Shown here in pieces: positions 19,486 through 29,767 of a stretch of 64,000 nucleotides of DNA. Source of the DNA: Novilysobacter selenitireducens. GTDB lineage: Bacteria; Pseudomonadota; Gammaproteobacteria; Xanthomonadales; Xanthomonadaceae. The notes under the pieces were generated by a model, which did not search any database, had not been told where the DNA came from, and saw only the letters and a list, made by a program, of their open reading frames with translations. The position numbers and the translations under genes are program-made. Numbering within the stretch: position 1 is the stretch's first letter; every line of letters starts with the position of its first letter. The stretch lies in contig NZ_JAINZW010000004.1 of the NCBI RefSeq assembly GCF_020026895.1, positions 1 through 64,000 on the forward strand, written 5' to 3'.

Positions 19486-20468
19486 ACCACACCTCCGCGT
19501 CCGACGGGATCGCGAACGAAGCCGCGCACTGGGTGGCCCGGCTGGAGTCGCCCGCATGCGAGCCGGCCGATCGTGCCGCGTTCGAGGACTGGCTGGCCCA
19601 GTCCCCGGCCCACCTTGCCGCGTACCTCGAAATGGAGCGGCTCCACGCCGATGCCGCGGCGCTGGCGGGCGACGACCTGCTGCGCGCCGCCGCCCGCCGC
19701 GCGCGTCGCAGCGCGGTGTCGTCGCACCGCCCGCGCCTGCTGCGCACGCTGCCGGCCATTGCAGCCACCCTCGCGATCGCCGCCGGTGCCGCCTGGTGGG
19801 GGCTGCGGCCCGTGCCCGTGCCGGTCGCCGGGGTCGCGCACGTGACCGGGGTGGGCGAACAGCGCACGGTGGTGCTCGACGACGGCACCCGCATGACGCT
19901 CGACACCGACACCCGCGTGGAGGCGCGCTTCGATGCCGACGCACGGGCCGTGGTGGTCGAGCGCGGGCGGGTGCAGTTCGAGGTCGGTCGTGACCCCGCG
20001 CGCCCGTTCCGCGTGGAGGCGGGGCCGGGCGTGGTACGCGACATCGGCACGACCTTCCAGGTCGTGCGGCGCGGCGACGCCGTCCAGGTCGCGCTGCTCG
20101 ACGGCGTGGTCATGGTCGATGGCGCTGGCCGCGAGACGGTGACCCTCGCCCCCGGGCAGCAGATAGAGGTGGAGGCCGCCGGCGACGTCGGCATGGCCGC
20201 GCCGCTGGACACGGTTGCGGCGGCCGGATGGCCGAAGGGCGAACTGGTCTTCCAGCAGCGGCCCCTGGCCAGCCTGCTTGAGGAGATGAACCGCTATTCC
20301 GATACGCGGGTGCGGCTGGCCGACCCGGCGCTGGGCGAGATCCGCGTCAGCGGCGTGTTCCACATGCACGACCAGGCGGCACTGGTGGCGGCGCTGGAGC
20401 AGGGCTGGGCACTGCGCGCGCGCGAGGTCGAAGGCGGCGACATCGTCCTGGAGCCGCCGGCGGGGTAG
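19482..20468 (+). CDS. FecR-like anti-sigma / signal transducer
   Basis: A 328-residue inner-membrane protein. An N-terminal cytosolic DUF4880-like segment (residues about 10-55, AAHWVARLES and FEDWLAQSP) would bind the sigma factor; a membrane segment lies at about 88-107; the periplasmic FecR domain follows (GEQRTVVLDDGTRMTLDTDT, about 125-210). A C-terminal secretin/TonB short-N-terminal-like domain (about 255-325, VFQQRPLASLLEEMNRYS) would meet the receptor's signalling domain. Start and stop overlap with the sigma gene (ATGA) indicate a tight stoichiometric pair. Confidence 0.93.
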   Translation: MNHTSASDGIANEAAHWVARLESPACEPADRAAFEDWLAQSPAHLAAYLEMERLHADAAALAGDDLLRAAARRARRSAVSSHRPRLLRTLPAIAATLAIAAGAAWWGLRPVPVPVAGVAHVTGVGEQRTVVLDDGTRMTLDTDTRVEARFDADARAVVVERGRVQFEVGRDPARPFRVEAGPGVVRDIGTTFQVVRRGDAVQVALLDGVVMVDGAGRETVTLAPGQQIEVEAAGDVGMAAPLDTVAAAGWPKGELVFQQRPLASLLEEMNRYSDTRVRLADPALGEIRVSGVFHMHDQAALVAALEQGWALRAREVEGGDIVLEPPAG

Positions 20469-20557
20469 TCCGTCCGACGCGGCGCGGCGCGTTCATCGTT
20501 GCGCGGCGATGGGGGCTCTCGTAAGGTGCGGGGCCGTTTGTCCCGCGCCCCCGGTTA

Positions 20558-23413
20558 ATGGCCTGGACCCGTTTCGCGCTCGCCATTTCCGGTGTGCTCT
20601 GCGTTACCGGCTTGACCACTCCGATGCCCGCCCTGGGTGCGGGGGATGGCGGCCGCACGCCGGCGGGGCGGGTCGCGTTCGATATCCCCGGTGGTGAGCT
20701 CGGGCTGGCGCTCGAGCGCCTGGCCACCCAGGCCGGCCTGCAGCTGCTGTACCGCCCCGAACTGGTCGAGGGTCGGCGCGCGGCGCCATTGCGGGAAAAG
20801 CTGACGCCGGCGGCAGCGCTGCGACGGTTGGCCGGTGCGGCCGGCCTTCGCGTCGAAGCGGTCAACGGCAACACCTACGTATTGAGTGCGCGCGCGCCGG
20901 CACCGGCCGCGCCCGCGCCCGCGGCCACGGCACGCGCGGCACGGCCGACGCGCATGCCGGCGCCGATTCCCACGGTGTACGTGACCGGTACCCATATTCC
21001 GCGCAGCGACATCGGCGCGGTGACGCCATCGCCGGTGACGCTGATCAGCCGTAGCGAGATCGAGGCCAGCGGCCATCAGACGCTGTTCGAACTGCTGCGC
21101 GCGCAACCGGGCATGCTCGGCCACCACCCGGTCGCGGTCGCATCCGATGGCGGTGCCGGCATCCAGCAGCCGTTTGCGGCCGCCGCCACGACCAGCCTCA
21201 ACGCGCTGGGGCCGCGTGCGACGCTGTTCCTGGTCGACGGCCGGCGCGTCGCCAACTACGGATTGATCTCCTCGGAACTGGGCGGCCTGGCGGATCTGGA
21301 TGCGATCCCGCTGACCATCGTCGAGCGGGTGGAGATCCTGCGCGGCGGCGCATCGGCCATCTACGGCGCCGATGCGATGGCGGGCGTGGTCAACATCATC
21401 CTGCGCAAGCGACAGGACGGGGGTGAGGGCGTGGCCCGCCACGGTGTGTCCAGCCGCGGTGATGCCGCCGAGTCGCGGTTGTCCTACAGCCACGGCATGG
21501 AAACTGCAGAAGGTGGAGAAGTGTTGCTGGGCGTGGATGCATTGCACCGCGACGAACTGCTGGGCAGCGCCCGGGCGTGGCGCACGATGGATCACAGGCG
21601 GCATGGCCTGGGCGACCGCCGCATCCCGCTGGGTTACCGCGACTACGACCTCAACCTGCTCAACCGCCAGTGCGCGCACGCACCCGCGGACGTGGCCGGC
21701 GAGTGCCTGCTCGACATCCCACGCTTCACCAGCCTGCAGCCGTCCAGTCGGCGCTGGTCCGCTTACGGGCACCTGGGGCAGCCATTGGCGGACGGCGTCG
21801 ACCTCACCGTGGACCTGCGCGCAGGCGCCGCGGACCAGTCCCTGACCAACGCGCCTTTCCATGCGCGCATCGCGATCCCCGAAGGACATCCCGACTACCG
21901 GCCCGACACCGACCTGGATTACGCGTTCTTCGACATCGGCCCGGTTCGCAGCCACAGCGACACCCGCACGCTCGACGGCACCGTTGCGCTGTCGGGTTGG
22001 CGTGGGGCGTGGGGGTGGAGCGCGGCGCTGTCGCACCACCACAACCGGGTCGATGCACGCATCGACGGACTGGTGCAGTACACACAGTTCGACCGCGTGA
22101 CCGACGAAGGCGGCTACCGCTTCGATGGCACGCCCAATCCACCGGAACTGCTCAGCGCGCTGTCGCCTCCGCTGTCCACCCGGGGCGAAGCCACGCTGCA
22201 GCAGTTCGGGGTCGACCTGCACGGCCCGTGGTTCGCGCTGCCGGGTGGGCAGGCGCGGATCGCCGCCGGACTGGAGCTGCTGCGCGACGTGCTGGAGCAC
22301 CGCCCGGACCCGCTGATGGTCGAGCACGACATCGCGCTCGGCCCGCAGAAGGTGCCCGTCGACAGCCAGCAGCGCGGTGCCGGGCTGTACGCAGAGGTGA
22401 ACCTGCCGGTATCGACCCGATTGCAGGTGGACCTGGCCGCGCGCGTGGACCAGCGCGAGGGATACGGGCGGCGCTGGTCGCCCAAGGTTGGCCTGAAATG
22501 GAGCCCGTTGGACGGACTCACCCTGCGCGCGAGCGGCGCGACCGGCTACCGCGCGCCCTCGCTGTTCGAGACGCGCCGGCCCAGCGTGGTCGACGAGCTG
22601 GACCTGGTGCCCGAGACCCCGGGGCTGGCGCCGTGTGCCTACGTGTTCGCGTTCGGTCCGGACGAGCGCTACTGCCTCATCGGACGCAGTGCGCGCGAGA
22701 ACCCCGATCTGCGCCCGGAAACATCGCGCAGCCATACCGTCGGACTGGTCTGGGCGCCGGCCGCGAATTTCAGTGCCAGCCTCGACCACTTCCGCATCCG
22801 TCGCAGCAACGAGATCCTGCCCGGCAGCGCAACCGATGATCCGGGGGCATTCCCCTTGTCGCTGGTGCGCGACGAGAACGGCGAGCTGATCGGCATCGAT
22901 GCCTATTTCGCCAACGTGGGCCTGACCGACGTCCGCGGCTGGGAACTGGACCTGCAGGGCTCCTGGGATACGGCGCAGCTGGGGCGCTACACGGTCCGGC
23001 TGGCCGGGCATTACCTTGATCGTCTCGAGCGCCAGGCCGTGCCGGGGGCGCCGCGGCAGGAGTTCGCCGGATACCAGACACCCGACCGCAGTGCGCTCGG
23101 CTACGTCCAGTGGCGCCGGTCCGGGTGGCAGGCGACGCTGTCCGCGCGCGCGCTCGGGCCGGTGAAAGCGGGCGGGCCCGTCGACGGGTGCCCGCGCCTC
23201 AACCGCGAGGCCGGCCGCTGCCGAACGCCGGGCTGGACGAGCTTCGACCTCGACGTGGCGTACAGCTGGCCGCACTGGCGTGTCGCGCTGAACATGCGTG
23301 ACCTGACCGACCGGGCCCCGGTGAATTACGACGTCGACCGCGGCGGCTACGACATCGCCCTGGACGACCCGCGTGGCCGCTTCTACCTGCTGAGCCTGAG
23401 CCGCGACTTCTGA
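20558..23413 (+). CDS. TonB-dependent receptor with STN signalling domain
   Basis: A 951-residue outer-membrane transducer. A signal peptide runs to about residue 28. The secretin/TonB short N-terminal (STN) domain covers about 38-110 (VAFDIPGGELGLALERLA ... TYVLS). An Ala/Pro-rich linker is followed by the plug from about 145 (VTGTHIPRSD, later VDGRRVANYG and VEILRGGASAIYGADAMAGVVNI in parts). A 22-strand-type barrel ends in a terminal Phe (LLSLSRDF). The STN domain together with the upstream sigma and FecR genes indicates cell-surface signalling. Ligand unknown: siderophore, peptide or sugar are all possible. Confidence 0.94.
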   Translation: MAWTRFALAISGVLCVTGLTTPMPALGAGDGGRTPAGRVAFDIPGGELGLALERLATQAGLQLLYRPELVEGRRAAPLREKLTPAAALRRLAGAAGLRVEAVNGNTYVLSARAPAPAAPAPAATARAARPTRMPAPIPTVYVTGTHIPRSDIGAVTPSPVTLISRSEIEASGHQTLFELLRAQPGMLGHHPVAVASDGGAGIQQPFAAAATTSLNALGPRATLFLVDGRRVANYGLISSELGGLADLDAIPLTIVERVEILRGGASAIYGADAMAGVVNIILRKRQDGGEGVARHGVSSRGDAAESRLSYSHGMETAEGGEVLLGVDALHRDELLGSARAWRTMDHRRHGLGDRRIPLGYRDYDLNLLNRQCAHAPADVAGECLLDIPRFTSLQPSSRRWSAYGHLGQPLADGVDLTVDLRAGAADQSLTNAPFHARIAIPEGHPDYRPDTDLDYAFFDIGPVRSHSDTRTLDGTVALSGWRGAWGWSAALSHHHNRVDARIDGLVQYTQFDRVTDEGGYRFDGTPNPPELLSALSPPLSTRGEATLQQFGVDLHGPWFALPGGQARIAAGLELLRDVLEHRPDPLMVEHDIALGPQKVPVDSQQRGAGLYAEVNLPVSTRLQVDLAARVDQREGYGRRWSPKVGLKWSPLDGLTLRASGATGYRAPSLFETRRPSVVDELDLVPETPGLAPCAYVFAFGPDERYCLIGRSARENPDLRPETSRSHTVGLVWAPAANFSASLDHFRIRRSNEILPGSATDDPGAFPLSLVRDENGELIGIDAYFANVGLTDVRGWELDLQGSWDTAQLGRYTVRLAGHYLDRLERQAVPGAPRQEFAGYQTPDRSALGYVQWRRSGWQATLSARALGPVKAGGPVDGCPRLNREAGRCRTPGWTSFDLDVAYSWPHWRVALNMRDLTDRAPVNYDVDRGGYDIALDDPRGRFYLLSLSRDF

Positions 23414-23571
23414 TCCGACGCCCTCCGCCGGTTCCCGAAAAAAAACGGGAGAGGGTAGGGGGGTGGCGTTGCACCTGCGTTACCGCTCCCGATGCCTGCG
23501 CCACGCGCGGGCCGACACCGCCGCCGGCATACCTGCCGGCGCCATGTTCGATCCAGGGGAGAAAGGTCTAG

Positions 23572-26500
23572 ATGCAGCGCAAGCAGAAGGGTTCAGCAGT
23601 TCGCCGCGGCGGTTCGCGTGGCCAGGTCCGTTCCGTCCTGTCCAAGGCGATCGTCGGCGCACTGCTGCTGGGCAGCATGGGCGTGGCGGTGGCGCAGCAG
23701 GCACCGCAGTACGACGAGCAGGGTCAGGTTGGCGACGCCGACAGCTGGAAGACCGACGAATTCAAGGCCGATTGGGGCCTGGAGGCCATCGGCGCGCACC
23801 ATGCGTATGCGCGCGGGCTGACCGGTCGCGGGGTGCGCGTAGGCGTGCTGGACGGTGGCTCGGCACTCGCGCACGGCGATTTCGCCGACGGCGACCATCG
23901 TGCGATCCGCATGGCCGATCCCGGGTGCGAGACCGAAGTCTTCAACGGCCCGGGCGCGTGCTATGCGGCCGATGGTGACCAGGCGGGTGTCGACTACTTC
24001 CACTACACCGACGACGACCGCGCCTTCGTGCAGTTCCTCATCGACATCGGCTACCTGATCCCGGAAGCCGGCGAGATCCTCGAGTCGTGGGCGGGCTTCG
24101 CCTACAACACACACGGCACCCACGTGGCCGGCAGCATCGCCGCGAACCGCAACGGCTCGGGCACCCACGGCGTTGCGTTCGGTGCAGACATCACCTCCGC
24201 GCGGATGTTCTCCAACAGCTACATGGACCTGGACGCGCTGCTCGGTTTCGGCGGAGAGTCGTACTCCATCGGCCCCGGCGATGCCGCGTTCGCGGATGTG
24301 TTCTCCCAAATGGCCGCGCAGGGCGTGCGCGCTATCAACCACAGCTGGGGCCTGTCCCAGGAGCCGACCACGGCCGAGGACATGGACTGGCTGTACAACG
24401 CCCCGGGCGTCGCCGAGTACCTGTCGATCTTCACCGACGCCGGCACGCGCGACGGGATGATCCAGGTGTGGGCCGCCGGCAATGCGTCGGGCAACATCGC
24501 CGGCCTCTACGCGACCCTGCCGCGCTGGGTGCCGGAGGCCGAGAAGTACTGGCTCAGCGTCGTAAACATCAACCAGACCGGTGAAATCGACGGCAGCTCC
24601 AGCACCTGCGGCCTGTCGATGGACTGGTGCCTGGCGGCGCCGGGTACCGACATCACCTCGACGGTCATCGGCGGCGAGATCGACGGCGAAGTGGTCTATG
24701 ACGAGAACGGCAATGTCGTCGGCCTGGATATCACCTCGCAGGATCCGGAGTATGGGCACGGCGACCTGACCGGTACGTCCATGGCCGCCCCGCACGTCAC
24801 CGGCGCCCTTGCGCTGCTGATGGAGCGCTATCCCTACCTGGACAACCCGCAGATCCGCGACGTGCTGTTGACCACCGCACGCGACCTGGGCGCGGAGGGC
24901 GTGGACGCGATCTACGGCTGGGGCCTGATGGACCTGGAGAAGGCCATCGAGGGCTACGGCCAGTTCCGTGTCGACACCGACGTGGTGATGAACCAGCGCG
25001 CCGGTGGCACCAAGGTCTGGGAAGGCCTGGCGTGGGACGACTGGACCAACGACATCGGCGGCCCGGGCCGCCTGACCAAGTCGGGCATCGGCTGGCTCCG
25101 CCTGAGCGGCGACAACACCTTCAACGGTGCCACCGTGGCCGAGGGCATCCTCGAGCTGGACGGCGAGAATGCGCTGGCCGGCAATGTCGATGTGGACGGA
25201 GGCGTGCTGATCCTCAACGGATCGCTGGTCGACACCGACCTGGCCGTCAGCGACGGCTCGGCGCTGATCGAGGGCCAGCAGGTCGGTGGCAGCACGTATG
25301 TCGGCGTGGACGGCCGGCTGCTCGGCAACGGCACGCTGGGCGATACGACGGTTGATGGCGTCATTGCACCCGGCACGTCGCTGGGTACGTTGACCATCGA
25401 TGGCGACCTGGTGCTGTCGTCCACGTCGACGTACGAACTGGAAATCGCACCGCCGGATGCGTCCGACAGCATCCATGCGACCGGGACCGCGACGCTCGAA
25501 GGCGGCACGCTGCAGATCGAGCAGGCGCCGGGCGAGTACCTGCTGGGCCAGTACTACGAGTTCCTTTCCGCCGACGGCGGCGTAAGCGGCCAATTCGGCA
25601 CGATCGATGCCTCGTCCATCACGCCGTTCCTCGACTTCAACCTGAGCTACGGTTCCAACAGCGTTGCGTTGGACGTGGTGCGCGGCATGGCACTGGCCGA
25701 GGCTGCGGTCACCGCCAACCAGCGCGCGGTCGGTGCGTCTGCCGATGCGCTGGCCATGGACCACGTGCTGGCGCAGCGCCTGACGCAGCTGTTCCCGGAG
25801 CAGGCACTGCCGGCGCTGGACAGCCTGAGCGGCGAGCTGCATGCCAGCGCCCGGTCGGTGCTGGTGGACACTCAGCGCCACGTCCGCGAGGCCGCCTTGG
25901 CCCGCGCGCAGGCCGGCACCGGTGCGTTCGCGCCGATGGCGGCAGGCGAGGCCGGCTCGGCAGCGTGGATCGAAGTGCTCCGCAGCGGCGGTGCCCTGCA
26001 GTCCGACGGCAATGCCGGTCGCGTCGACTACAGCGGCAGCGCCACGCTGCTGGGCGTCGACCACCGCTTCGCCAACGGCTGGCGCCTGGGCGTCATGGGC
26101 GGCATGGATCGCAACGACATGGCCGTGGACGGCCGTGGCAGCGAGGGCGACATCACCGGTCGCCACGTCGGTCTCTACGCCGGCCAGGCGTGGGGCGGAC
26201 TCGGCCTGCGCCTGGGCGTGACGCACGCGCAGAGCGAAGTCGACGTGCAGCGGACGGTCGCCTTCCCCGGCGTGCAGGACCAGACGCATGTCGAGTACGA
26301 CGCCCAGTCCAACCAGGCGTTCGTCGAGGCCGGCTACCGGTTCGCCGCCAGTGCGTGGGAGATCGAGCCCTACCTGCAGTACGCCCATGTGTCCTACGAC
26401 ACCGACGGCTTCCAGGAAGAGGGCGGCGTGACGGCGCTGAGCGGCGAGAGTGCGGATGGCGACGTTGGCCTGGCCACCGCCGGCGTGCGTTTCAACGTCA

Positions 26501-26784
26501 ACCTCAAGGGTGCCCGGCAGGACGAGAGCTGGCTGAGCCTGCGCGGCGGCCTGGGCTACCGCGATGCCAGCGGCGACCTGTCGCCGGCGGCGACGGTGGC
26601 CTGGTCTGGCGGTGATGCCTTCGTGGTCCGCGGTGCACCGCTGGCCGACAGCGCGACCGTGGCCGAGCTCGGCTTCGGTGCCCGCACCAGCGAGGCCAGC
26701 CTGTTCGAGTTGACCTACAGCGGCCAGTACGCCGACGAGGCGCGCGACCACGGCCTCAACGCCCGCTTCTCGGTGCAGTTCTGA
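23572..26784 (+). CDS. Autotransporter subtilisin-like serine protease
   Basis: A 1070-residue type V secreted protease. An extended basic signal sequence ends near residue 42 (VAQQ). The S8 peptidase domain has the catalytic triad Asp94 (VGVLDGG), His181 (NTHGTHVAGS) and Ser403 (GTSMAAPHVTG), plus the oxyanion Asn304 (AAGNASG). Residues about 490-560 resemble an autotransporter-associated beta-strand repeat (LRLSGDNTFNGATVAEG), forming the passenger stalk. The C-terminal 280 residues are an autotransporter beta-barrel ending in Phe (ARFSVQF). A strong ribosome binding site (AGGGGAGAAAGG) precedes the ATG. The gene follows the receptor and may belong to its sigma factor's regulon. Confidence 0.95.
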   Translation: MQRKQKGSAVRRGGSRGQVRSVLSKAIVGALLLGSMGVAVAQQAPQYDEQGQVGDADSWKTDEFKADWGLEAIGAHHAYARGLTGRGVRVGVLDGGSALAHGDFADGDHRAIRMADPGCETEVFNGPGACYAADGDQAGVDYFHYTDDDRAFVQFLIDIGYLIPEAGEILESWAGFAYNTHGTHVAGSIAANRNGSGTHGVAFGADITSARMFSNSYMDLDALLGFGGESYSIGPGDAAFADVFSQMAAQGVRAINHSWGLSQEPTTAEDMDWLYNAPGVAEYLSIFTDAGTRDGMIQVWAAGNASGNIAGLYATLPRWVPEAEKYWLSVVNINQTGEIDGSSSTCGLSMDWCLAAPGTDITSTVIGGEIDGEVVYDENGNVVGLDITSQDPEYGHGDLTGTSMAAPHVTGALALLMERYPYLDNPQIRDVLLTTARDLGAEGVDAIYGWGLMDLEKAIEGYGQFRVDTDVVMNQRAGGTKVWEGLAWDDWTNDIGGPGRLTKSGIGWLRLSGDNTFNGATVAEGILELDGENALAGNVDVDGGVLILNGSLVDTDLAVSDGSALIEGQQVGGSTYVGVDGRLLGNGTLGDTTVDGVIAPGTSLGTLTIDGDLVLSSTSTYELEIAPPDASDSIHATGTATLEGGTLQIEQAPGEYLLGQYYEFLSADGGVSGQFGTIDASSITPFLDFNLSYGSNSVALDVVRGMALAEAAVTANQRAVGASADALAMDHVLAQRLTQLFPEQALPALDSLSGELHASARSVLVDTQRHVREAALARAQAGTGAFAPMAAGEAGSAAWIEVLRSGGALQSDGNAGRVDYSGSATLLGVDHRFANGWRLGVMGGMDRNDMAVDGRGSEGDITGRHVGLYAGQAWGGLGLRLGVTHAQSEVDVQRTVAFPGVQDQTHVEYDAQSNQAFVEAGYRFAASAWEIEPYLQYAHVSYDTDGFQEEGGVTALSGESADGDVGLATAGVRFNVNLKGARQDESWLSLRGGLGYRDASGDLSPAATVAWSGGDAFVVRGAPLADSATVAELGFGARTSEASLFELTYSGQYADEARDHGLNARFSVQF

Positions 26785-26883
26785 TCGGGGAAGGGTTCTG
26801 ACGCACCCCGCGTAACAGGGGTCGGGCGGAAGCATTCGCCCGGGGTGGCGCCAGGGATGGGCGCCACCGACCAGGGACGGTCA

Positions 26884-26939
26884 GCTCCTGGCGCACGCGG
26901 AACTTCGGGGTCCGCTGCGCCGGGAGCTTTTTTTTTTTT
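26884..26939 (+). terminator. Intrinsic terminator after the autotransporter gene
   Basis: A long stem from GCTCCTGGCGCA to TGCGCCGGGAGC (one wobble) encloses an inner hairpin around a TTCG loop and is followed by 12 consecutive T. It lies 100 bp after the protease stop. A second perfect hairpin (GGTGGCGCC / GGCGCCACC, 26844-26868) precedes it. Confidence 0.9.
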
Positions 26940-26973
26940 GATGCCATTGCAAGGGGGGCACCGGGCGCGCCGT

Positions 26974-27269
26974 GTAGGAGCGGCTTCAGCCGCGATCCTG
27001 TGGAAGCGACGTAAGTCGCGACCGGGAGGATCACGCAAGTAAGCGAGCAACATGCGCGTCGCTCCTTCAGGTGCCGATCTGTAGGGCGGTCGATCTCCGC
27101 TGGGGCCTCTTCCTGTCGAATCGTTCCCGTGCAGGGATACAGGCGGGTGGGGATGGTCCAGGGGTGCGCATTGCGACCACGTCGATCCGGCAGAACTCAT
27201 CGTGCAGGACGGACTGGCTGGACGGCCGCTGCGCGAGTGCGTCCGGGTCGCGGCTGAAGCCGCTCCTAC
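26974..27269. repeat. Degenerate palindromic array between the autotransporter and tsf
   Basis: Core G forward at 26974-26995, a slightly altered core A forward at 26998-27019, and core G reverse at 27248-27269. A partial reverse core A may remain near 27053-27069 (GCGCGTCGCTCC). The rest of the 582-bp gap holds the two terminators listed separately and nothing else recognised. Confidence 0.8.
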
Positions 27270-27312
27270 ATGGAGGGTGGCGCCAGCTGCACGGCTGCAG
27301 ATCGAAGCGCAC

Positions 27313-27340
27313 AAAAAAGGCCGCGGAGATCCGCGGCCTT
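27313..27340 (-). terminator. Intrinsic terminator of tsf
   Basis: On the minus strand a perfect hairpin, AAGGCCGCGGA / TCCGCGGCCTT, is followed by six T. It lies 27 bp beyond the tsf stop. Confidence 0.88.
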
Positions 27341-27366
27341 CTTCGTTACTGCTATGGCGCGATGGC

Positions 27367-28236
<870 letters not shown>

Positions 28237-28264
28237 GGGGATCTACCTCGATGTTCGTGATGTT

Positions 28265-28334
28265 GTAGGAGCGACGTAAGTCGCGAATCACCGGCGCCGA
28301 CGAAACTCCGGGTCGCGACTTACGTCGCTCCTAC
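28265..28334. repeat. Inverted pair of core-A elements in the rpsB-tsf gap
   Basis: Core A forward at 28265-28286 and core A reverse at 28313-28334. With the flanking bases the two make a perfect stem of about 24 bp around a loop of 26 bases in the rpsB-tsf transcript. Confidence 0.9.
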
Positions 28335-28386
28335 AAAGGAGCTGGAACGCGGCCGCGCAGCATGGCGCGGCCGCGTGACACGGGTC

Positions 28387-29259
28387 TTACTCGGCCTTGG
28401 CTTCGGTCTTCGCGTCGGCCTTGGTGTCGGCAGCGGCTGCCTCGCCGTCGGTTGCCGGCTCGTCGGCCTTCTTGGCGGCGGCCTTCTTGGCCGGTGCGCG
28501 GCGGGCCGGCTTGTCCTTGGCGGACTCGTCGCCGGACTCGGCGAAGTCCTCTTCGCGGACGCTGCCCGGGGTCGGGGCGGCGGCCTTGCCTTCCAGCACG
28601 GCGTCGGCGGCGGCGCGGGCGTACAGCTGCACGGCGCGGATGGCGTCGTCGTTGCCCGGGATCGCGTAGTCCACCAGCTCCGGATCGTAGTTGGTGTCGA
28701 CCACGGCCACGACCGGGATGCCGAGCTTCTTGGCTTCCTTGATCGCGATGTCTTCGTGGCCGATGTCGATCACGAACAGCGCGTCGGGCAGGCGGTTCAT
28801 TTCCTTGATGCCACCCAGCGAGGCTTCCAGCTTGTCGCGCTCACGGCGCAGGTTCAGCACTTCGTGCTTGACCAGCTTCTGGAAGGTGCCGTCGGTCTCG
28901 GCGGCTTCGAGTTCCTTCAGGCGCGCGACCGACTGCTTCACTGTGCGGAAGTTGGTCAGCGTGCCGCCCAGCCAACGCTGGGTCATGAACGGCATGCCGC
29001 AACGCTCGGCCTCTTCCTTCACGGCCTCGCGCGCGCTGCGCTTGGTGCCCAGGAACAGGATCATGCCGCGCTTCTGGGCGATGCCCGAGATGAAGTTCAT
29101 CGCGTCGTTGAACAGCGGAACCGTCTTCTCGAGGTTGATGATGTGGATCTTGCCGCGGGCGCCGAAGATGTACGGGCCCATCTTGGGGTTCCAGTAGCGG
29201 GTCTGGTGGCCGAAGTGGACACCGGCCTCCAGCATCTGGCGCATGGTGATCTGGGACAT
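28387..29259 (-). CDS. rpsB: 30S ribosomal protein S2
   Basis: A 290-residue small-subunit protein. The canonical part runs from [20 protein letters not shown] to about residue 240, with the S2 signature GTLTNFRT and the DIGHEDIA segment. The last 50 residues are an unusually long low-complexity tail rich in Ala, Lys, Asp and Glu ([18 protein letters not shown], then acidic). Such tails occur in some xanthomonad S2 proteins, to my knowledge; the role is unknown. Transcription likely starts at the promoter listed at 29494-29522. Confidence 0.97.
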   Translation of the reverse strand: MSQITMRQMLEAGVHFGHQTRYWNPKMGPYIFGARGKIHIINLEKTVPLFNDAMNFISGIAQKRGMILFLGTKRSAREAVKEEAERCGMPFMTQRWLGGTLTNFRTVKQSVARLKELEAAETDGTFQKLVKHEVLNLRRERDKLEASLGGIKEMNRLPDALFVIDIGHEDIAIKEAKKLGIPVVAVVDTNYDPELVDYAIPGNDDAIRAVQLYARAAADAVLEGKAAAPTPGSVREEDFAESGDESAKDKPARRAPAKKAAAKKADEPATDGEAAAADTKADAKTEAKAE

Positions 29260-29493
29260 CGTGGTAGAGCTCCAGGCAATGGAACCGGCCGCCAGGGTTG
29301 TGAGGCGGCTGCCGCGGCACGGGTGCCGGGGCGGGGTTCCGGGGTTGGGCCTCCCTGCTGCCACCGTGGCCAGATCCCGGTCGCCTCTGGGCGGGACGGG
29401 ACACCCCGGCACGGGGGTTTGCAGCAGGTGTGTATTCGCCGGTGACGCCCGGCGTGGGCGGTCTGGCAGGCACGGGGCCGGCGCAGCCGCGGG

Positions 29494-29522
29494 ATTCTAG
29501 CCCGTTGCGGGCCCCGGGGCAA
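29494..29522 (-). promoter_or_regulatory. Probable sigma-70 promoter of rpsB-tsf
   Basis: On the minus strand TTGCCC (29522-29517) and TAGAAT (29499-29494) are separated by exactly 17 bp. The predicted start lies about 230 bases before the rpsB ATG, so the mRNA has a long GC-rich leader. S2 is known to control its own operon through such a leader in gammaproteobacteria. The rest of 29260-29767 holds no gene. Confidence 0.7.
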
Positions 29523-29767
29523 TCAGATTGCGCGGTTTGGCCACGGATTGCCGGATGAACGCGGATAGGGGCGACGGCAGTTTCTTCACTGCATTCAGGA
29601 TTGCAGCGGGCGGAATGAACCAACGGGATCGATGGCCTGCCAGCAGGAAACGGCCCGGCCGTTTTCCCTTCCGTGCCCACCGTGCAGATCCGTGGCCGGA
29701 ACGCCGCCACGCGATCGCCCGGGCCCCGCCACCCCACACCCCCGGCCGCATCGGCGATAATGCGCGG

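Noticed and set aside
23593-26835. 1080-codon open frame opposite the autotransporter protease
   Set aside because: A GC-rich shadow of the protease gene; no recognisable domain, signal or ribosome binding site.
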